The notes below the pieces were generated by a model that saw only the letters and a list, made by a program, of their open reading frames with translations, did not search any database and was not told the origin of the DNA. Position numbers and translations under genes: made by a program. A stretch of 5,713 nucleotides of DNA from NCBI GenBank assembly GCA_937902605.1, contig CALFNC010000171.1, positions 1 through 5,713 on the forward strand. The letters are read 5' to 3'. How positions within the stretch are numbered: the first letter of the stretch is position 1; each line of letters begins with the position of its first letter. Of the stretch, positions 1 through 5,713 are shown in pieces. This DNA is from an uncultured Acidobacteriota bacterium (GTDB lineage Bacteria > Acidobacteriota > Thermoanaerobaculia > UBA5066).

Positions 1-487
1 TTGCGACCCGCTGTTGTTGACCTCCGGAAAGTTGCGACGGGAAATGGTCTGTCCGGTCAGCCAGTCCAACCAGGCGGAGTGACTCAATCGCGCGCGCCCG
101 CCTTTCCTGCTTATCCAGGCGCGCATAGAGCGTGGGGAGTTCTGTATTCTCAAGCGCTGTGGTGCGGGGGAGAAGATTGAAACCCTGAAAGACGAACCCG
201 ATCTTGCGGTTCCGAATGCCGGCCAATTGTGTTTTGTCGAGCTCGGCCACGTCCGTCCCTTCGAGCAGGTAACGACCAGAACTCGGCTTATCGAGGCAGC
301 CCAGGATGTTCATGAAGGTCGACTTGCCGCTGCCGCTCGCCCCCATGATCGCGACGAAGTCCCCGGCGCCGATCGAGACGCTGACCCCGCGCAGCGCGTG
401 GACCTGCGTCTCCCCCAGGTCGTAGGTCTTGGAGACGTCCTGGGCAAGGATGACCGCTTTCCGGTCCGCCTCCGTGGCTGTCTCCAT
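1..487 (-). CDS. MacB-type ABC transporter ATP-binding protein, C-terminus missing at the window edge
   Basis: ATP-hydrolysing subunit expected to power the permease and fusion protein encoded just upstream, on the cytoplasmic face of the inner membrane. I translated it by hand: 162 residues are present, about two thirds of the usual 220-250. Visible motifs are Walker [10 protein letters not shown] (residues 49-57), the Q-loop FQGFNLL (Q101) and the ABC signature [10 protein letters not shown] (153-162). Walker B, the D-loop and the switch histidine lie beyond the left edge. The motifs and the [10 protein letters not shown] stretch (59-68) are typical of the LolD/MacB family. The ATG shares one base with the TGA of the fusion-protein gene (TGATG), so translation is probably coupled. 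Oddity: codons 1-65 have 62 of 65 ending in G/C, while codons 66-162 have only 61 of 97. The distal part may therefore come from another genome (see findings). Family is certain, substrate unknown. Confidence 0.93.
   Translation of the reverse strand, partial: METATEADRKAVILAQDVSKTYDLGETQVHALRGVSVSIGAGDFVAIMGASGSGKSTFMNILGCLDKPSSGRYLLEGTDVAELDKTQLAGIRNRKIGFVFQGFNLLPRTTALENTELPTLYARLDKQERRARAIESLRLVGLADRTDHFPSQLSGGQQQRVA
290..293. other. Abrupt codon-composition break inside the ABC ATPase gene
   Basis: Reading the minus strand, third codon positions are about 95% G/C up to residue L65 and about 63% from D66 onward. Overall G+C is about 59% for positions 1-300 and about 68% for 301-480. The change falls right after the highly conserved Walker A/MNILGCL stretch, where unrelated ABC genes share long DNA words. 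The reading frame stays intact. An assembly chimera is my preferred reading; natural recombination is the alternative. Confidence 0.6.
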
Positions 488-489
488 CA
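485..489 (-). promoter_or_regulatory. TGATG stop-start overlap (translational coupling)
   Basis: On the minus strand the fusion-protein stop TGA (489-487) and the ATPase start ATG (487-485) share the A. A GGGGG run a few bases upstream, inside the end of the fusion-protein gene, could help ribosomes reinitiate. This overlap fixes the ATPase start and supports co-translation of the two pump subunits. Confidence 0.7.
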
Positions 490-1794
490 ACGGCGGCCCC
501 CCGGAGTCTGGCCTCCGGGCGGCGCGGCCTTCGACTGCGTCGAGCTGGTGACCACCTCGTCGCCGGGCGCGAGCGAGCCCATGACCACCTTCGTGACCTC
601 GGTGAAGGTGTGGTCGGTGATCCCGAGAGCGACCTTTACCGGCTGGAGCGACTGGCCCGCTCCGAGCTTCCAGATGACCGTCCCCTCGGAGCCTCCCTCG
701 CCGATCCCGGCCTTCACGTAAAGCTCCTTGACTTTCTCCAACGAGAACGGCGGCTTGTACCGGATCGCTGCGTTCGGGAGCTTCACGACGTTCCCGACGC
801 TGGCGACCGGGATCGTGACGTAGGCGGTCATCCCTGGGAAGAGCTTCAGGTCGGGGTTGTCGAAGTCGATGATGGTGTCGTACGTGACGACGTTCTGGAT
901 TCGGGTCGGGTTCATCCGCACCTGCGTCACGGAGCCGCGGAAGCGCTCCTTCGGGAAGGCGTCGACCTTGAACATCACCTCCTGGCCCAGCTTGATGCGG
1001 CCGACGTCCGACTCGTCGACCTTGGTGTAAACCTGCATCTTCTTCAGGTCCTGGGCGATCGTGAAGATGGTGGGGGCCTGGAGCGAGGCGGCAACGGTCT
1101 GGCCAACGTCGACGTTGCGCGCCACGACGGTCCCGTCGATCGGGGAACGGATCACCGTGTAGTCGAGGTTCGTCCGCGCGACGGAGACCGCCGCCTCCTT
1201 CTGGCGGACCTGGGCGGCTGCCTGCGCGACGTTTGCCAAGGCCCCCTCCACCGAGGCCCGCGCCGTGTCGAAGTTGGCCTTGGCGAGGTCGACCGCCTGC
1301 TGCGACTCGATCTTCTGCTCGGCCAGCTGCGTCACTCGCTCGAACTCCGCCTTCGTCTGGGCGAGCGTCGCCCGGGCCTTCTGGACATTCGCTTCGGAGA
1401 CGAGGACGTTCGCCCGCGCGTTGGCCAGGTCGGCCGTCGTCTGCAGGAGCGCTCCCTCGAGGAGCTGAGGGGCGATGACGGCGATGACGTCCCCTTTCTT
1501 GACGCGGGAGTTGAAGTCGGCCCGGAGCTCCGCGATCGTCCCCGAGACCTGCGACCCGACCTGGACGGTGATCACGGCGCTGACGGTGCCGGTCGCGTCC
1601 ACGACGTCGCGGATCTCGCCCTGCAGCACCTTCGCGGTGAAGTGATGCATCGGGTCACCGGTCCGGAATGCTGCGAACCCGAGGAGGACCGCGACGGCCG
1701 CACCTGCCGTGACCGCCACGACGAGCCAGGTCGTCCGGCGGGTCATCAGGGCGCTAATGGGCGGGAGGGAGAGGGCCGGTTTCGACTCATTCAT
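487..1794 (-). CDS. MacA/HlyD-family efflux periplasmic adaptor (membrane fusion protein)
   Basis: Periplasmic adaptor that would link the inner-membrane ABC pump to an outer-membrane channel. It has 435 residues. An N-terminal membrane anchor spans about 23-43 and there is no lipobox cysteine. The first half of the lipoyl/barrel-sandwich domain covers about 76-108 ([10 protein letters not shown], then VKKGDVIA). A long Ala/Gln/Glu-rich coiled-coil hairpin follows at about 118-208, then the second lipoyl half [20 protein letters not shown] (215-234). A beta-barrel covers about 250-335 with the conserved FPGMTAYV (319-326), followed by a membrane-proximal domain and a Gly/Pro/Arg-rich tail (424-435). 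The start ATGAATGAG overlaps the permease stop by 8 bases. An in-frame ATG at 1869 lies deep inside the permease gene and only adds residues with no family likeness. Length and domain order match MacA-type adaptors. The substrate cannot be read from the sequence. Confidence 0.95.
   Translation of the reverse strand: MNESKPALSLPPISALMTRRTTWLVVAVTAGAAVAVLLGFAAFRTGDPMHHFTAKVLQGEIRDVVDATGTVSAVITVQVGSQVSGTIAELRADFNSRVKKGDVIAVIAPQLLEGALLQTTADLANARANVLVSEANVQKARATLAQTKAEFERVTQLAEQKIESQQAVDLAKANFDTARASVEGALANVAQAAAQVRQKEAAVSVARTNLDYTVIRSPIDGTVVARNVDVGQTVAASLQAPTIFTIAQDLKKMQVYTKVDESDVGRIKLGQEVMFKVDAFPKERFRGSVTQVRMNPTRIQNVVTYDTIIDFDNPDLKLFPGMTAYVTIPVASVGNVVKLPNAAIRYKPPFSLEKVKELYVKAGIGEGGSEGTVIWKLGAGQSLQPVKVALGITDHTFTEVTKVVMGSLAPGDEVVTSSTQSKAAPPGGQTPGGRR
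1787..1794 (-). promoter_or_regulatory. ATGAATGA overlap between permease stop and fusion-protein start
   Basis: The minus strand reads ATGAATGA: ATG (1794-1792) opens the fusion-protein gene and TGA (1789-1787) closes the permease gene in another frame. A weak GAGG lies about 9 bases upstream of the ATG. With the TGATG overlap downstream, the three pump genes form one translationally coupled unit. Confidence 0.7.
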
Positions 1795-3004
1795 AGCGGA
1801 GGGCCTCGATTGGATCGAGCCGCGACGCCTTCCGGGCCGGATAGAACCCGAAGAAGACGCCCACGGCAACGGAGAAGACGACAGCCAGGAGGATCGCCTC
1901 GGGGGCGAGCTGCATCGGCCACTGGAGCAGCCGCCCTACGAAGACCGACGCAACGACGCCGACAAGAACGCCGGCGGCTCCGCCCACGAGACTCAGGATG
2001 ACCGACTCGCCCAGGAACTGGAGCTGGATGGCCTCCTCGGTGGCGCCTACCGCCACCCGGACGCCGATCTCCCGGGTCCGCTCCGTCACCGAGACGAGCA
2101 TCACGTTCATGATCCCGATGCCCCCGACGAGGAGCGAGATCGAAGCGATAGCGATCAGGAGGACGGTCAGCGTCCGGCTCGCCTCGAGCTGCGCCTGGAT
2201 CACATCCTCGGGGTTCCGGACGTTGAAGTCGTCCGGCTCCTCGGCACGGAGGCGGTGCCTCTCGCGTAGCAGGGCGCCGACCTGCTTTCCCGCCAGCTTC
2301 ACGGCGTCCTGCGAGATGGCCGAGCAGAGGACGTCGTCCAGCCAGGTGACCCCCTTGAGCTTCTTCTGCGCGGTCGTGTACGGGAGGATGATCGTGTCGT
2401 CCTGATCCTGGCCCGAGATCGAGACCCCCTTCGGCTGGAGGGTCGCCACCACCTTGCACGGGAGGTCCGCCATCCGGATCACCTTCCCGATCGGGTCCTC
2501 GACGCCGAACAGCTGGTCCCGCACAGTCCGGCCGATGACGCAGACTCCCGCCGCCCGCTCCACGTCGTCCTGCGTGAAGGAGGCCCCCTGGTCGACGAAC
2601 CACCGCTTGATCTCGAAGTACTCGGGCGCGACCCCCCGGTAGGTCGTGAACCAGTTCTGGTTGGCGTAGACGATCTGCGTCGAGGCGTCGACGTTCGGCG
2701 AGACGCTCTTGATGAGAGGAATCTGCGCCTTGATGGCGACCGTGTCGGCGAACGTCAGCGTCTTCGTCCCGCGCACGCCGGTCCTCACGCCGTTCACCGC
2801 GCGCCCCCCGGACTCGATCCAGACGAGGTTGTCGCCCAGGTTGCTGAGGTGCTGCTCGACCCGGGCCTGCCCCGCCTTACCGATCGCGACGACGCAGATC
2901 ACCGCGGCAATCCCGATCGTGATCCCGAGGACCGTCAGCGAGCTGCGGAGCTTGTTTCGAAGGAGGGCACGGAGGGCGGCGGTGACGAGGGCGAGGCGAT
3001 TCAT
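1787..3004 (-). CDS. MacB/FtsX-family ABC transporter permease
   Basis: Inner-membrane subunit of a MacAB-type exporter, 405 residues. Four membrane segments are visible: TM1 about 22-43 (LTVLGITIGIAAVICVVAIG), a large MacB_PCD-type periplasmic domain about 45-275, TM2 about 279-305, TM3 about 333-360 and TM4 about 367-390. The C-terminal FtsX domain carries the signature IGIMNVMLVSVTERTREIGVR (about 296-316), and the end [17 protein letters not shown] (389-405) is the classic MacB terminus. E. coli MacB (about 650 residues) has its ATPase fused at the N-terminus; here the ATPase is a separate gene two positions downstream. I chose the ATG at 3004 because the typical amphipathic MacB N-terminus begins there and AAAGG lies 8 bases upstream. 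An in-frame ATG at 3145 would run into the divergent gene. This is the first gene of its operon, a less usual order than adaptor-ATPase-permease. Confidence 0.95.
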   Translation of the reverse strand: MNRLALVTAALRALLRNKLRSSLTVLGITIGIAAVICVVAIGKAGQARVEQHLSNLGDNLVWIESGGRAVNGVRTGVRGTKTLTFADTVAIKAQIPLIKSVSPNVDASTQIVYANQNWFTTYRGVAPEYFEIKRWFVDQGASFTQDDVERAAGVCVIGRTVRDQLFGVEDPIGKVIRMADLPCKVVATLQPKGVSISGQDQDDTIILPYTTAQKKLKGVTWLDDVLCSAISQDAVKLAGKQVGALLRERHRLRAEEPDDFNVRNPEDVIQAQLEASRTLTVLLIAIASISLLVGGIGIMNVMLVSVTERTREIGVRVAVGATEEAIQLQFLGESVILSLVGGAAGVLVGVVASVFVGRLLQWPMQLAPEAILLAVVFSVAVGVFFGFYPARKASRLDPIEALRYE

Positions 3005-3033
3005 AGGGCCGACCTTTGAGCATAGGCCCGCAA

Positions 3034-3082
3034 GGGATCTCCCGGCAACCCTGGAGAAGGAGACTCGGATCTCCCGGCATCC
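3034..3082. repeat. Direct repeat pair GGATCTCCCGGCA, 32-bp period
   Basis: GGATCTCCCGGCA occurs at 3035-3047 and again, identical, at 3067-3079. Allowing two mismatches, the match extends to 17 positions (3034-3050 and 3066-3082). The copies are 32 bp apart, close to three helical turns, so they would face the same side of the DNA. The core has partial dyad symmetry (GGA-TC-TCC). This arrangement suits a regulator binding site for one or both divergent genes, but no regulator gene is in view and a chance repeat in GC-rich DNA is not excluded. Confidence 0.45.
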
Positions 3083-3113
3083 GGCCGGCCCGGCGGCCCG
3101 TACCATTCCATAC

Positions 3114-3119
3114 AGGAGG
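3114..3119 (+). promoter_or_regulatory. Ribosome binding site AGGAGG of the CoA-binding gene
   Basis: A perfect Shine-Dalgarno core AGGAGG lies 5 bases before the ATG at 3125. It is the strongest such site in the window and fixes that start. Confidence 0.85.
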
Positions 3120-3124
3120 ATCAG

Positions 3125-3544
3125 ATGGTCCGACCCGATCCCCACCCGCCCGAAGTCTTCGAGACCCTACGCCGTCGCGGTCCCGGAACGCGCATCGCGG
3201 TCGTCGGCGCCAGCAACGACCCGGCCAAGTACGGGAACATCATCGTCAGGAACCTCGCCGGCAAGGGGTACACGGTCCTCCCGGTAAACCCCAAGGAGAA
3301 GGAGATCGCGGGCCTTCCTGCCTACCCAAATCTCGCCTCGGTTCCCGGACCGGTCCACATCGTCGACATGGTGACCCCGCCGGCCGTCTCGAAGGGAGTC
3401 CTGGACGAGGCTGCGCGGCTCGGGCTCCCCGCGGTCTGGCTCCAGGACGGAAGCTACGACGATGCCGTCCTCGACGTGGCGGCGAAAGCCTCGTTCAAGA
3501 CCGTCTACGAGGCCTGCATCATGGTGGCTTCCGGGCAGGCCTGA
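3125..3544 (+). CDS. CoA-binding domain protein (YccU-like, CoA_binding_2 family)
   Basis: A 139-residue soluble protein made of one Rossmann-type CoA-binding domain, the size usual for stand-alone YccU-like proteins. After a Pro-rich start and a short helix comes the nucleotide-binding strand and loop IAVVGASNDPAKYGN (24-38). It is followed by GYTVLPVNPKEKEIAGLPAYPNL (48-70), where the VNP motif and the conserved G-x-x-x-Y-x-x-L pattern are seen, then VDMVTPP (80-86) and AVWLQDGSYDD (103-113). The ending VYEACIMV (127-134) keeps the family's C-terminal cysteine, here followed by an unusual ASGQA tail. The domain resembles the CoA-binding part of succinyl-CoA synthetase alpha, but no catalytic domain is present. 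Its physiological role is not established, and its divergent position gives no clear link to the pump. Confidence 0.93.
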   Translation: MVRPDPHPPEVFETLRRRGPGTRIAVVGASNDPAKYGNIIVRNLAGKGYTVLPVNPKEKEIAGLPAYPNLASVPGPVHIVDMVTPPAVSKGVLDEAARLGLPAVWLQDGSYDDAVLDVAAKASFKTVYEACIMVASGQA

Positions 3545-3551
3545 AGCGAGG

Positions 3552-3570
3552 CCGGGGCCTTCCGCCCCGG
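3552..3570. terminator. GC-rich hairpin between convergent genes, possible bidirectional terminator
   Basis: CCGGGGC (3552-3558) and GCCCCGG (3564-3570) form a perfect 7-bp stem with a 5-base loop CTTCC, starting 7 bases after the stop of the CoA-binding gene. A second, 6-bp hairpin (CCGGTG 3583-3588, CACCGG 3594-3599) overlaps the stop of the facing MFS gene. Neither has a T-tract on either strand, so intrinsic termination is uncertain. Confidence 0.45.
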
Positions 3571-3592
3571 ACGAGACGATGGCCGGTGTAGG

Positions 3593-4849
3593 TCACCGGG
3601 TTGCGGGGGAAGGGTGGATGATGGCGAGAGAGGACGCGCCGAGGAGCTGGAGTACGCCGGCTGCCAGAAAACCATAGGCCGGGTGTCCCGGAAAGAGGGA
3701 CCACAGCAGCCCGACGGCGGCGCTGGACGCGAAGTCGCCGACGCCGTTCGTCGCGGCCAGGACACCCATGCCGGTTCCCTTCACCTCGGAAGGGAGGAGT
3801 TCGGCGGCGTAGGCCTTCTCCACGACCTCCTCGCAGGCGATGTAGATGCCCGAGCAGACGAAAAGAACGACCAGCGCCACCGGCGTTGCGGGAAGGAGGG
3901 CGAAGCCGAAGGTGGTCGCCGCCGCGAAGAGGTATCCGCCGGCGAGGACTCCCCGTCGTCCGACGGCGTCGGTGAGCGCCCCGATCGGGAAGGAGGCCAT
4001 GGCGCTCACGGCGTTGTGGAGGACATAGAGAGCGATCGCGAGCGCCCCGGCCGGAAGCGAGAAGAGCGTCCCCGCAACGTGCTGCGTCGCATAAAGGATC
4101 AGAAGGGTTCGGGAGAAGTCCCCGCAGCCGAAGACGAAGATCGAGACAAGATACCGCTGGAAGGCCGGTCCGGTCCCGCGGACGTCCGCGAGGAACGAGC
4201 GTCGCGCGCGCGGACCACCCTCGTGAGGCTTCTCGACCACGATGAGCGCGATCGAGAGGAACGCGAGGAGCCCTGGGATGAGCGACCAGAGCATGATGTG
4301 CCGTGGCTCCTCGCCGCGGGCGATGAGCGCCATCGCGAGGAGCGGCCCCACGACCGCGCCGAGGGCGTCGCCGGCCCGCTCCATACCGAACGCCTTCCCG
4401 CGGGCGGCCGGCGCGGCAGCGTCGATCATGAGGACGTCGCGCGGAGCGCTTCTCGAGCCGCGCCCGATCCAGGCAGCGACGCGACACGCCAGCACCTGCG
4501 CCCAGGTCGTACTGAGGGAGATCGCCGCGATCCCGACCGCCGTGACGAGGTACCCGACCGAGGCGAGCGGCTTACGGCGTTTCACTCGGTCCGCGGCGGC
4601 GCCTCCCCAGAGTTTGGCCACCGTCGAGAGGCCGTCCGCGCTCCCCTCGATGAGGCCGAGGGCGGCGGGTCCGGCGCCGAGGCCGAGGAGAACGGCCGGC
4701 AGCACCGCGGTCGCCAGCTCGTGCGAGACGTCAGAGAAGAGGCTCGCGAGCCCAACGCCGACCGTCGAGCGGTTGAGCCAGCCGGCGCGCCCTCCCTGTC
4801 CGTCCGGACGGACCTCCGGCCGATTGCTCTCTGGTTCGTGAGTCCTCAT
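3593..4849 (-). CDS. Major facilitator superfamily (MFS) transporter
   Basis: Inner-membrane secondary carrier of 418 residues, a standard 12-helix MFS length. After a hydrophilic, Pro/Arg-rich N-terminus (1-25) come GLASLFSDVSHELATAVLP (33-51), a charged helix-1 motif of drug- or metabolite-efflux-like MFS proteins, and the loop 2-3 motif A variant GGAAADRVKRRKPL (82-95). RGSRSAPRDVLMIDAAAPAARGKAFG (130-155) follows, then the second-half motif A equivalent PIGALTDAVGRRGVL (288-302). Hydrophobic helices fill both halves, with a charged central loop about 206-230. I chose the ATG at 4849: it lies 20 bases after the DUF190 stop, with GGAG about 11 bases upstream. The frame stays open far upstream, but that part reads as a Arg/Gly-rich shadow of the DUF190 gene. 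It is probably co-transcribed with DUF190. The substrate is unknown. Confidence 0.93.
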   Translation of the reverse strand: MRTHEPESNRPEVRPDGQGGRAGWLNRSTVGVGLASLFSDVSHELATAVLPAVLLGLGAGPAALGLIEGSADGLSTVAKLWGGAAADRVKRRKPLASVGYLVTAVGIAAISLSTTWAQVLACRVAAWIGRGSRSAPRDVLMIDAAAPAARGKAFGMERAGDALGAVVGPLLAMALIARGEEPRHIMLWSLIPGLLAFLSIALIVVEKPHEGGPRARRSFLADVRGTGPAFQRYLVSIFVFGCGDFSRTLLILYATQHVAGTLFSLPAGALAIALYVLHNAVSAMASFPIGALTDAVGRRGVLAGGYLFAAATTFGFALLPATPVALVVLFVCSGIYIACEEVVEKAYAAELLPSEVKGTGMGVLAATNGVGDFASSAAVGLLWSLFPGHPAYGFLAAGVLQLLGASSLAIIHPSPATR

Positions 4850-4859
4850 CCTTCTCGAG

Positions 4860-4867
4860 TCTCCTCT
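4860..4867 (-). promoter_or_regulatory. Probable ribosome binding site of the MFS gene
   Basis: The 20-base gap between the DUF190 stop and the MFS start reads AGAGAGGAGACTCGAGAAGG on the minus strand. The AGAGGAG core sits about 11 bases before the ATG, slightly long but usable. A second purine patch, GAAGG, touches the ATG and is too close. No terminator fits in the gap, which supports one transcript for both genes. Confidence 0.5.
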
Positions 4868-4869
4868 CT

Positions 4870-5631
4870 TCACACCTTCGGCGCTTCGCGGGCCAAGGAC
4901 GCCAAGGACTCCTCTGAGCCGTCGACATCGTGCCCGACGTACTTCACGACCGTCACATCCGAGATGGCGATGAGGCAGCCTCCGGTCACGACCGAGTCCA
5001 GGGCGGCGAGGAGCCTGTTGATCTTCTCCTCCTCGTCGATGATCGCGATCATGATCGGGTCGTCGCTCGAGAACGTGATTGCGTGGTGCTTGCGGATCCG
5101 CTTGTGCGCGCCGTACCCGAGAATCCCGCGGTAGACGGTCGCTCCCGCGATGTCGAGCTGGTTTGCCCGCTTCACGATCGTCTCGTAGAGCGGCTCGCCC
5201 TCCCACTTGTCGTTCTCGCCAATGTGGACTCTTAGCATCTTGGCTTTTCCGACGAGTCTCACGAGCTCCTCCTTCCCGCCTGGCGGCGCGGCCTCGGTCT
5301 GGGGCCCCTTGAACTTCACGATCTGCGTGTCCTGGATCTCCACCAGGCCGTGCTCGACGATGTCGTAGACGTCTGGCAGAACCCGATCGATGGCCTCCCC
5401 GGTGTCGACCACCTCGATCCGGATCGGGAGCGGGAGCGCCCCGTCCATCAGGTCGATCGTCTGGATGGTGCCCCGCCCCGTGAAGCCGGCGATGGCCCTC
5501 GAGACGGTGGCGCCGGCGAGACCCCGATGACGGAACAGCTCCAGGAGCGCGTTGTACACGCTGCGGCCATGCCATCGGTCGGCCTCGTTGACGGTGACGA
5601 TCAGCTTCTTTGCAGGACCGGCCTTCAGCAT
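4870..5631 (-). CDS. Tandem DUF190-domain protein (two fused PII-like domains)
   Basis: A 253-residue protein of two homologous DUF190 units, twice the usual length of about 100-120. Unit 1 covers about 7-107 (AKKLIVTVNEADRWHGRSVY, GLAGATVSRAIAGF, IRIEVVDTGEAIDRVLP, VEIQDTQIVKF). Unit 2 covers about 129-231 (AKMLRVHIGENDKWEGEPLY, DIAGATVYRGILGYG, IMIAIIDEEEKINRLL, IAISDVTVVKY). A linker of about 20 residues (108-128) joins them, and an acidic tail follows. DUF190 proteins have a PII-like ferredoxin fold and are often encoded beside the CrcB/Fluc fluoride channel, so a sensing role near a transporter is plausible but unproven. I prefer the ATG at 5631: GGGGG lies 5 bases upstream and the family's first strand starts soon after. 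The in-frame ATG pair at 5658 lacks a clear site. The frame stays open into adapter sequence, so a longer N-terminus cannot be excluded. Confidence 0.9.
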   Translation of the reverse strand: MLKAGPAKKLIVTVNEADRWHGRSVYNALLELFRHRGLAGATVSRAIAGFTGRGTIQTIDLMDGALPLPIRIEVVDTGEAIDRVLPDVYDIVEHGLVEIQDTQIVKFKGPQTEAAPPGGKEELVRLVGKAKMLRVHIGENDKWEGEPLYETIVKRANQLDIAGATVYRGILGYGAHKRIRKHHAITFSSDDPIMIAIIDEEEKINRLLAALDSVVTGGCLIAISDVTVVKYVGHDVDGSEESLASLAREAPKV

Positions 5632-5668
5632 GGGCACCCCCTTTGCGACAGACATCATCGCCGTTACC

Positions 5669-5713
5669 AGATCGGAAGAGCGTCGTGTAGGGAAAGAGTG
5701 TAGATCTCGGTGG
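5669..5713. other. Illumina TruSeq adapter sequence (not genomic)
   Basis: The last 45 bases start with AGATCGGAAGAGCGTCGTG and end with TAGATCTCGGTGG. From memory they match the reverse complement of the TruSeq universal adapter without a visible mismatch. Read as protein on the plus strand they give QIGRASCRERV followed by a stop, a peptide known as an adapter artefact in protein databases. True genome sequence ends at or just before position 5668. Confidence 0.97.

Larger units (their letters stand above)
3005..3124. promoter_or_regulatory. Divergent intergenic region between the pump operon and the CoA-binding gene
   Basis: This 120-bp gap separates two divergent starts, so it must hold the promoter of the plus-strand gene and probably that of the pump operon. 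It contains a 13-bp direct repeat, a self-complementary CCGGCCGG (3081-3088) and the ribosome binding site of the plus-strand gene. I could not identify a -35/-10 pair with a sensible distance to either start; GC-rich promoters are often unrecognisable by eye. Confidence 0.5.

Noticed and set aside
610..2001. A 463-codon open frame on the plus strand
   Set aside because: It is antisense to the adaptor and the end of the permease. Its Arg/Asp/Leu-rich, low-complexity translation has no recognisable domain. Such shadows are expected opposite genes with very high third-position GC.
3022..3052. TTGCCG-N18-TATGCT on the minus strand as a promoter for the pump operon
   Set aside because: The spacing is acceptable, but transcription would start inside or past the presumed ribosome binding site, leaving almost no leader. 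Too weak to annotate.
3005..3145. Upstream in-frame ATG (3145) for the permease
   Set aside because: It would overlap the start of the divergent CoA-binding gene and add 47 residues not seen in MacB proteins. The ATG at 3004 begins the typical N-terminus and has AAAGG upstream.
3614..5134. A 506-codon open frame on the plus strand
   Set aside because: It is antisense to the clear MFS gene and part of DUF190. The translation is dominated by Arg, Glu, Asp and Gly without a domain, and no convincing ribosome binding site was seen.
4850..5575. N-terminal extension of the MFS frame up to an ATG at 5575
   Set aside because: The extra 242 codons overlap the well-supported DUF190 gene in another frame and give an Arg/Gly/Asp-rich sequence with no domain. 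The ATG at 4849 gives a normal MFS length.
5350..5703. A 117-codon plus-strand frame at the right end
   Set aside because: It is antisense to DUF190, and its last residues (QIGRASCRERV) come from the adapter.
1..5713. CRISPR array, tRNA or rRNA genes, insertion sequence, or phage or defence system
   Set aside because: No regularly spaced repeats, no tRNA-like cloverleaf, no rRNA-like stretch, no transposase, integrase, nuclease or toxin motif was seen. Nearly all bases are covered by five recognisable ordinary genes.

Overview
This is a 5.7 kb piece of a GC-rich bacterial genome (sampled stretches are about 68-70% G+C, and codons of the main genes almost always end in G or C). It looks like a draft or metagenomic contig that spans the whole window, because genes run off both ends and the right end carries a sequencing adapter. 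The compact gene packing and MacB-type export genes fit many GC-rich soil or sediment phyla, such as Acidobacteriota and similar lineages. Nothing in the sequence fixes the taxon.

Layout. Positions 1-3004, minus strand: a three-gene overlapping operon read right to left, with a MacB/FtsX-type ABC permease (3004-1787), a MacA/HlyD-type membrane fusion protein (1794-487) and the matching ABC ATPase (487 to the left edge, cut before Walker B). Together they would form a tripartite export or efflux pump across the cell envelope. No outer-membrane TolC-type partner is in the window. Positions 3005-3124: a divergent intergenic region with a 13-bp direct repeat 32 bp apart. Positions 3125-3544, plus strand: a small CoA-binding (YccU-like) protein with a strong ribosome binding site. 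Positions 3545-3592: a convergent gap with GC-rich hairpins, probably a terminator region. Positions 3593-5631, minus strand: a second operon with a double-domain DUF190 protein followed 20 bp later by an MFS transporter.

Two features concern data quality more than biology. The last 45 bases (5669-5713) match an Illumina TruSeq adapter and are not genomic. In the ATPase gene, third-position GC drops from about 95% to about 63% exactly after the conserved MNILGCL segment (near position 292), which suggests a chimeric join or, less likely, a natural recombination junction. I found no rRNA, tRNA, CRISPR array, insertion sequence or clear phage gene, and no convincing evidence of a novel system. 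The most interesting biological points are the fused tandem DUF190 protein beside an MFS carrier, the unusual permease-first gene order, and the direct repeat in the divergent promoter region.
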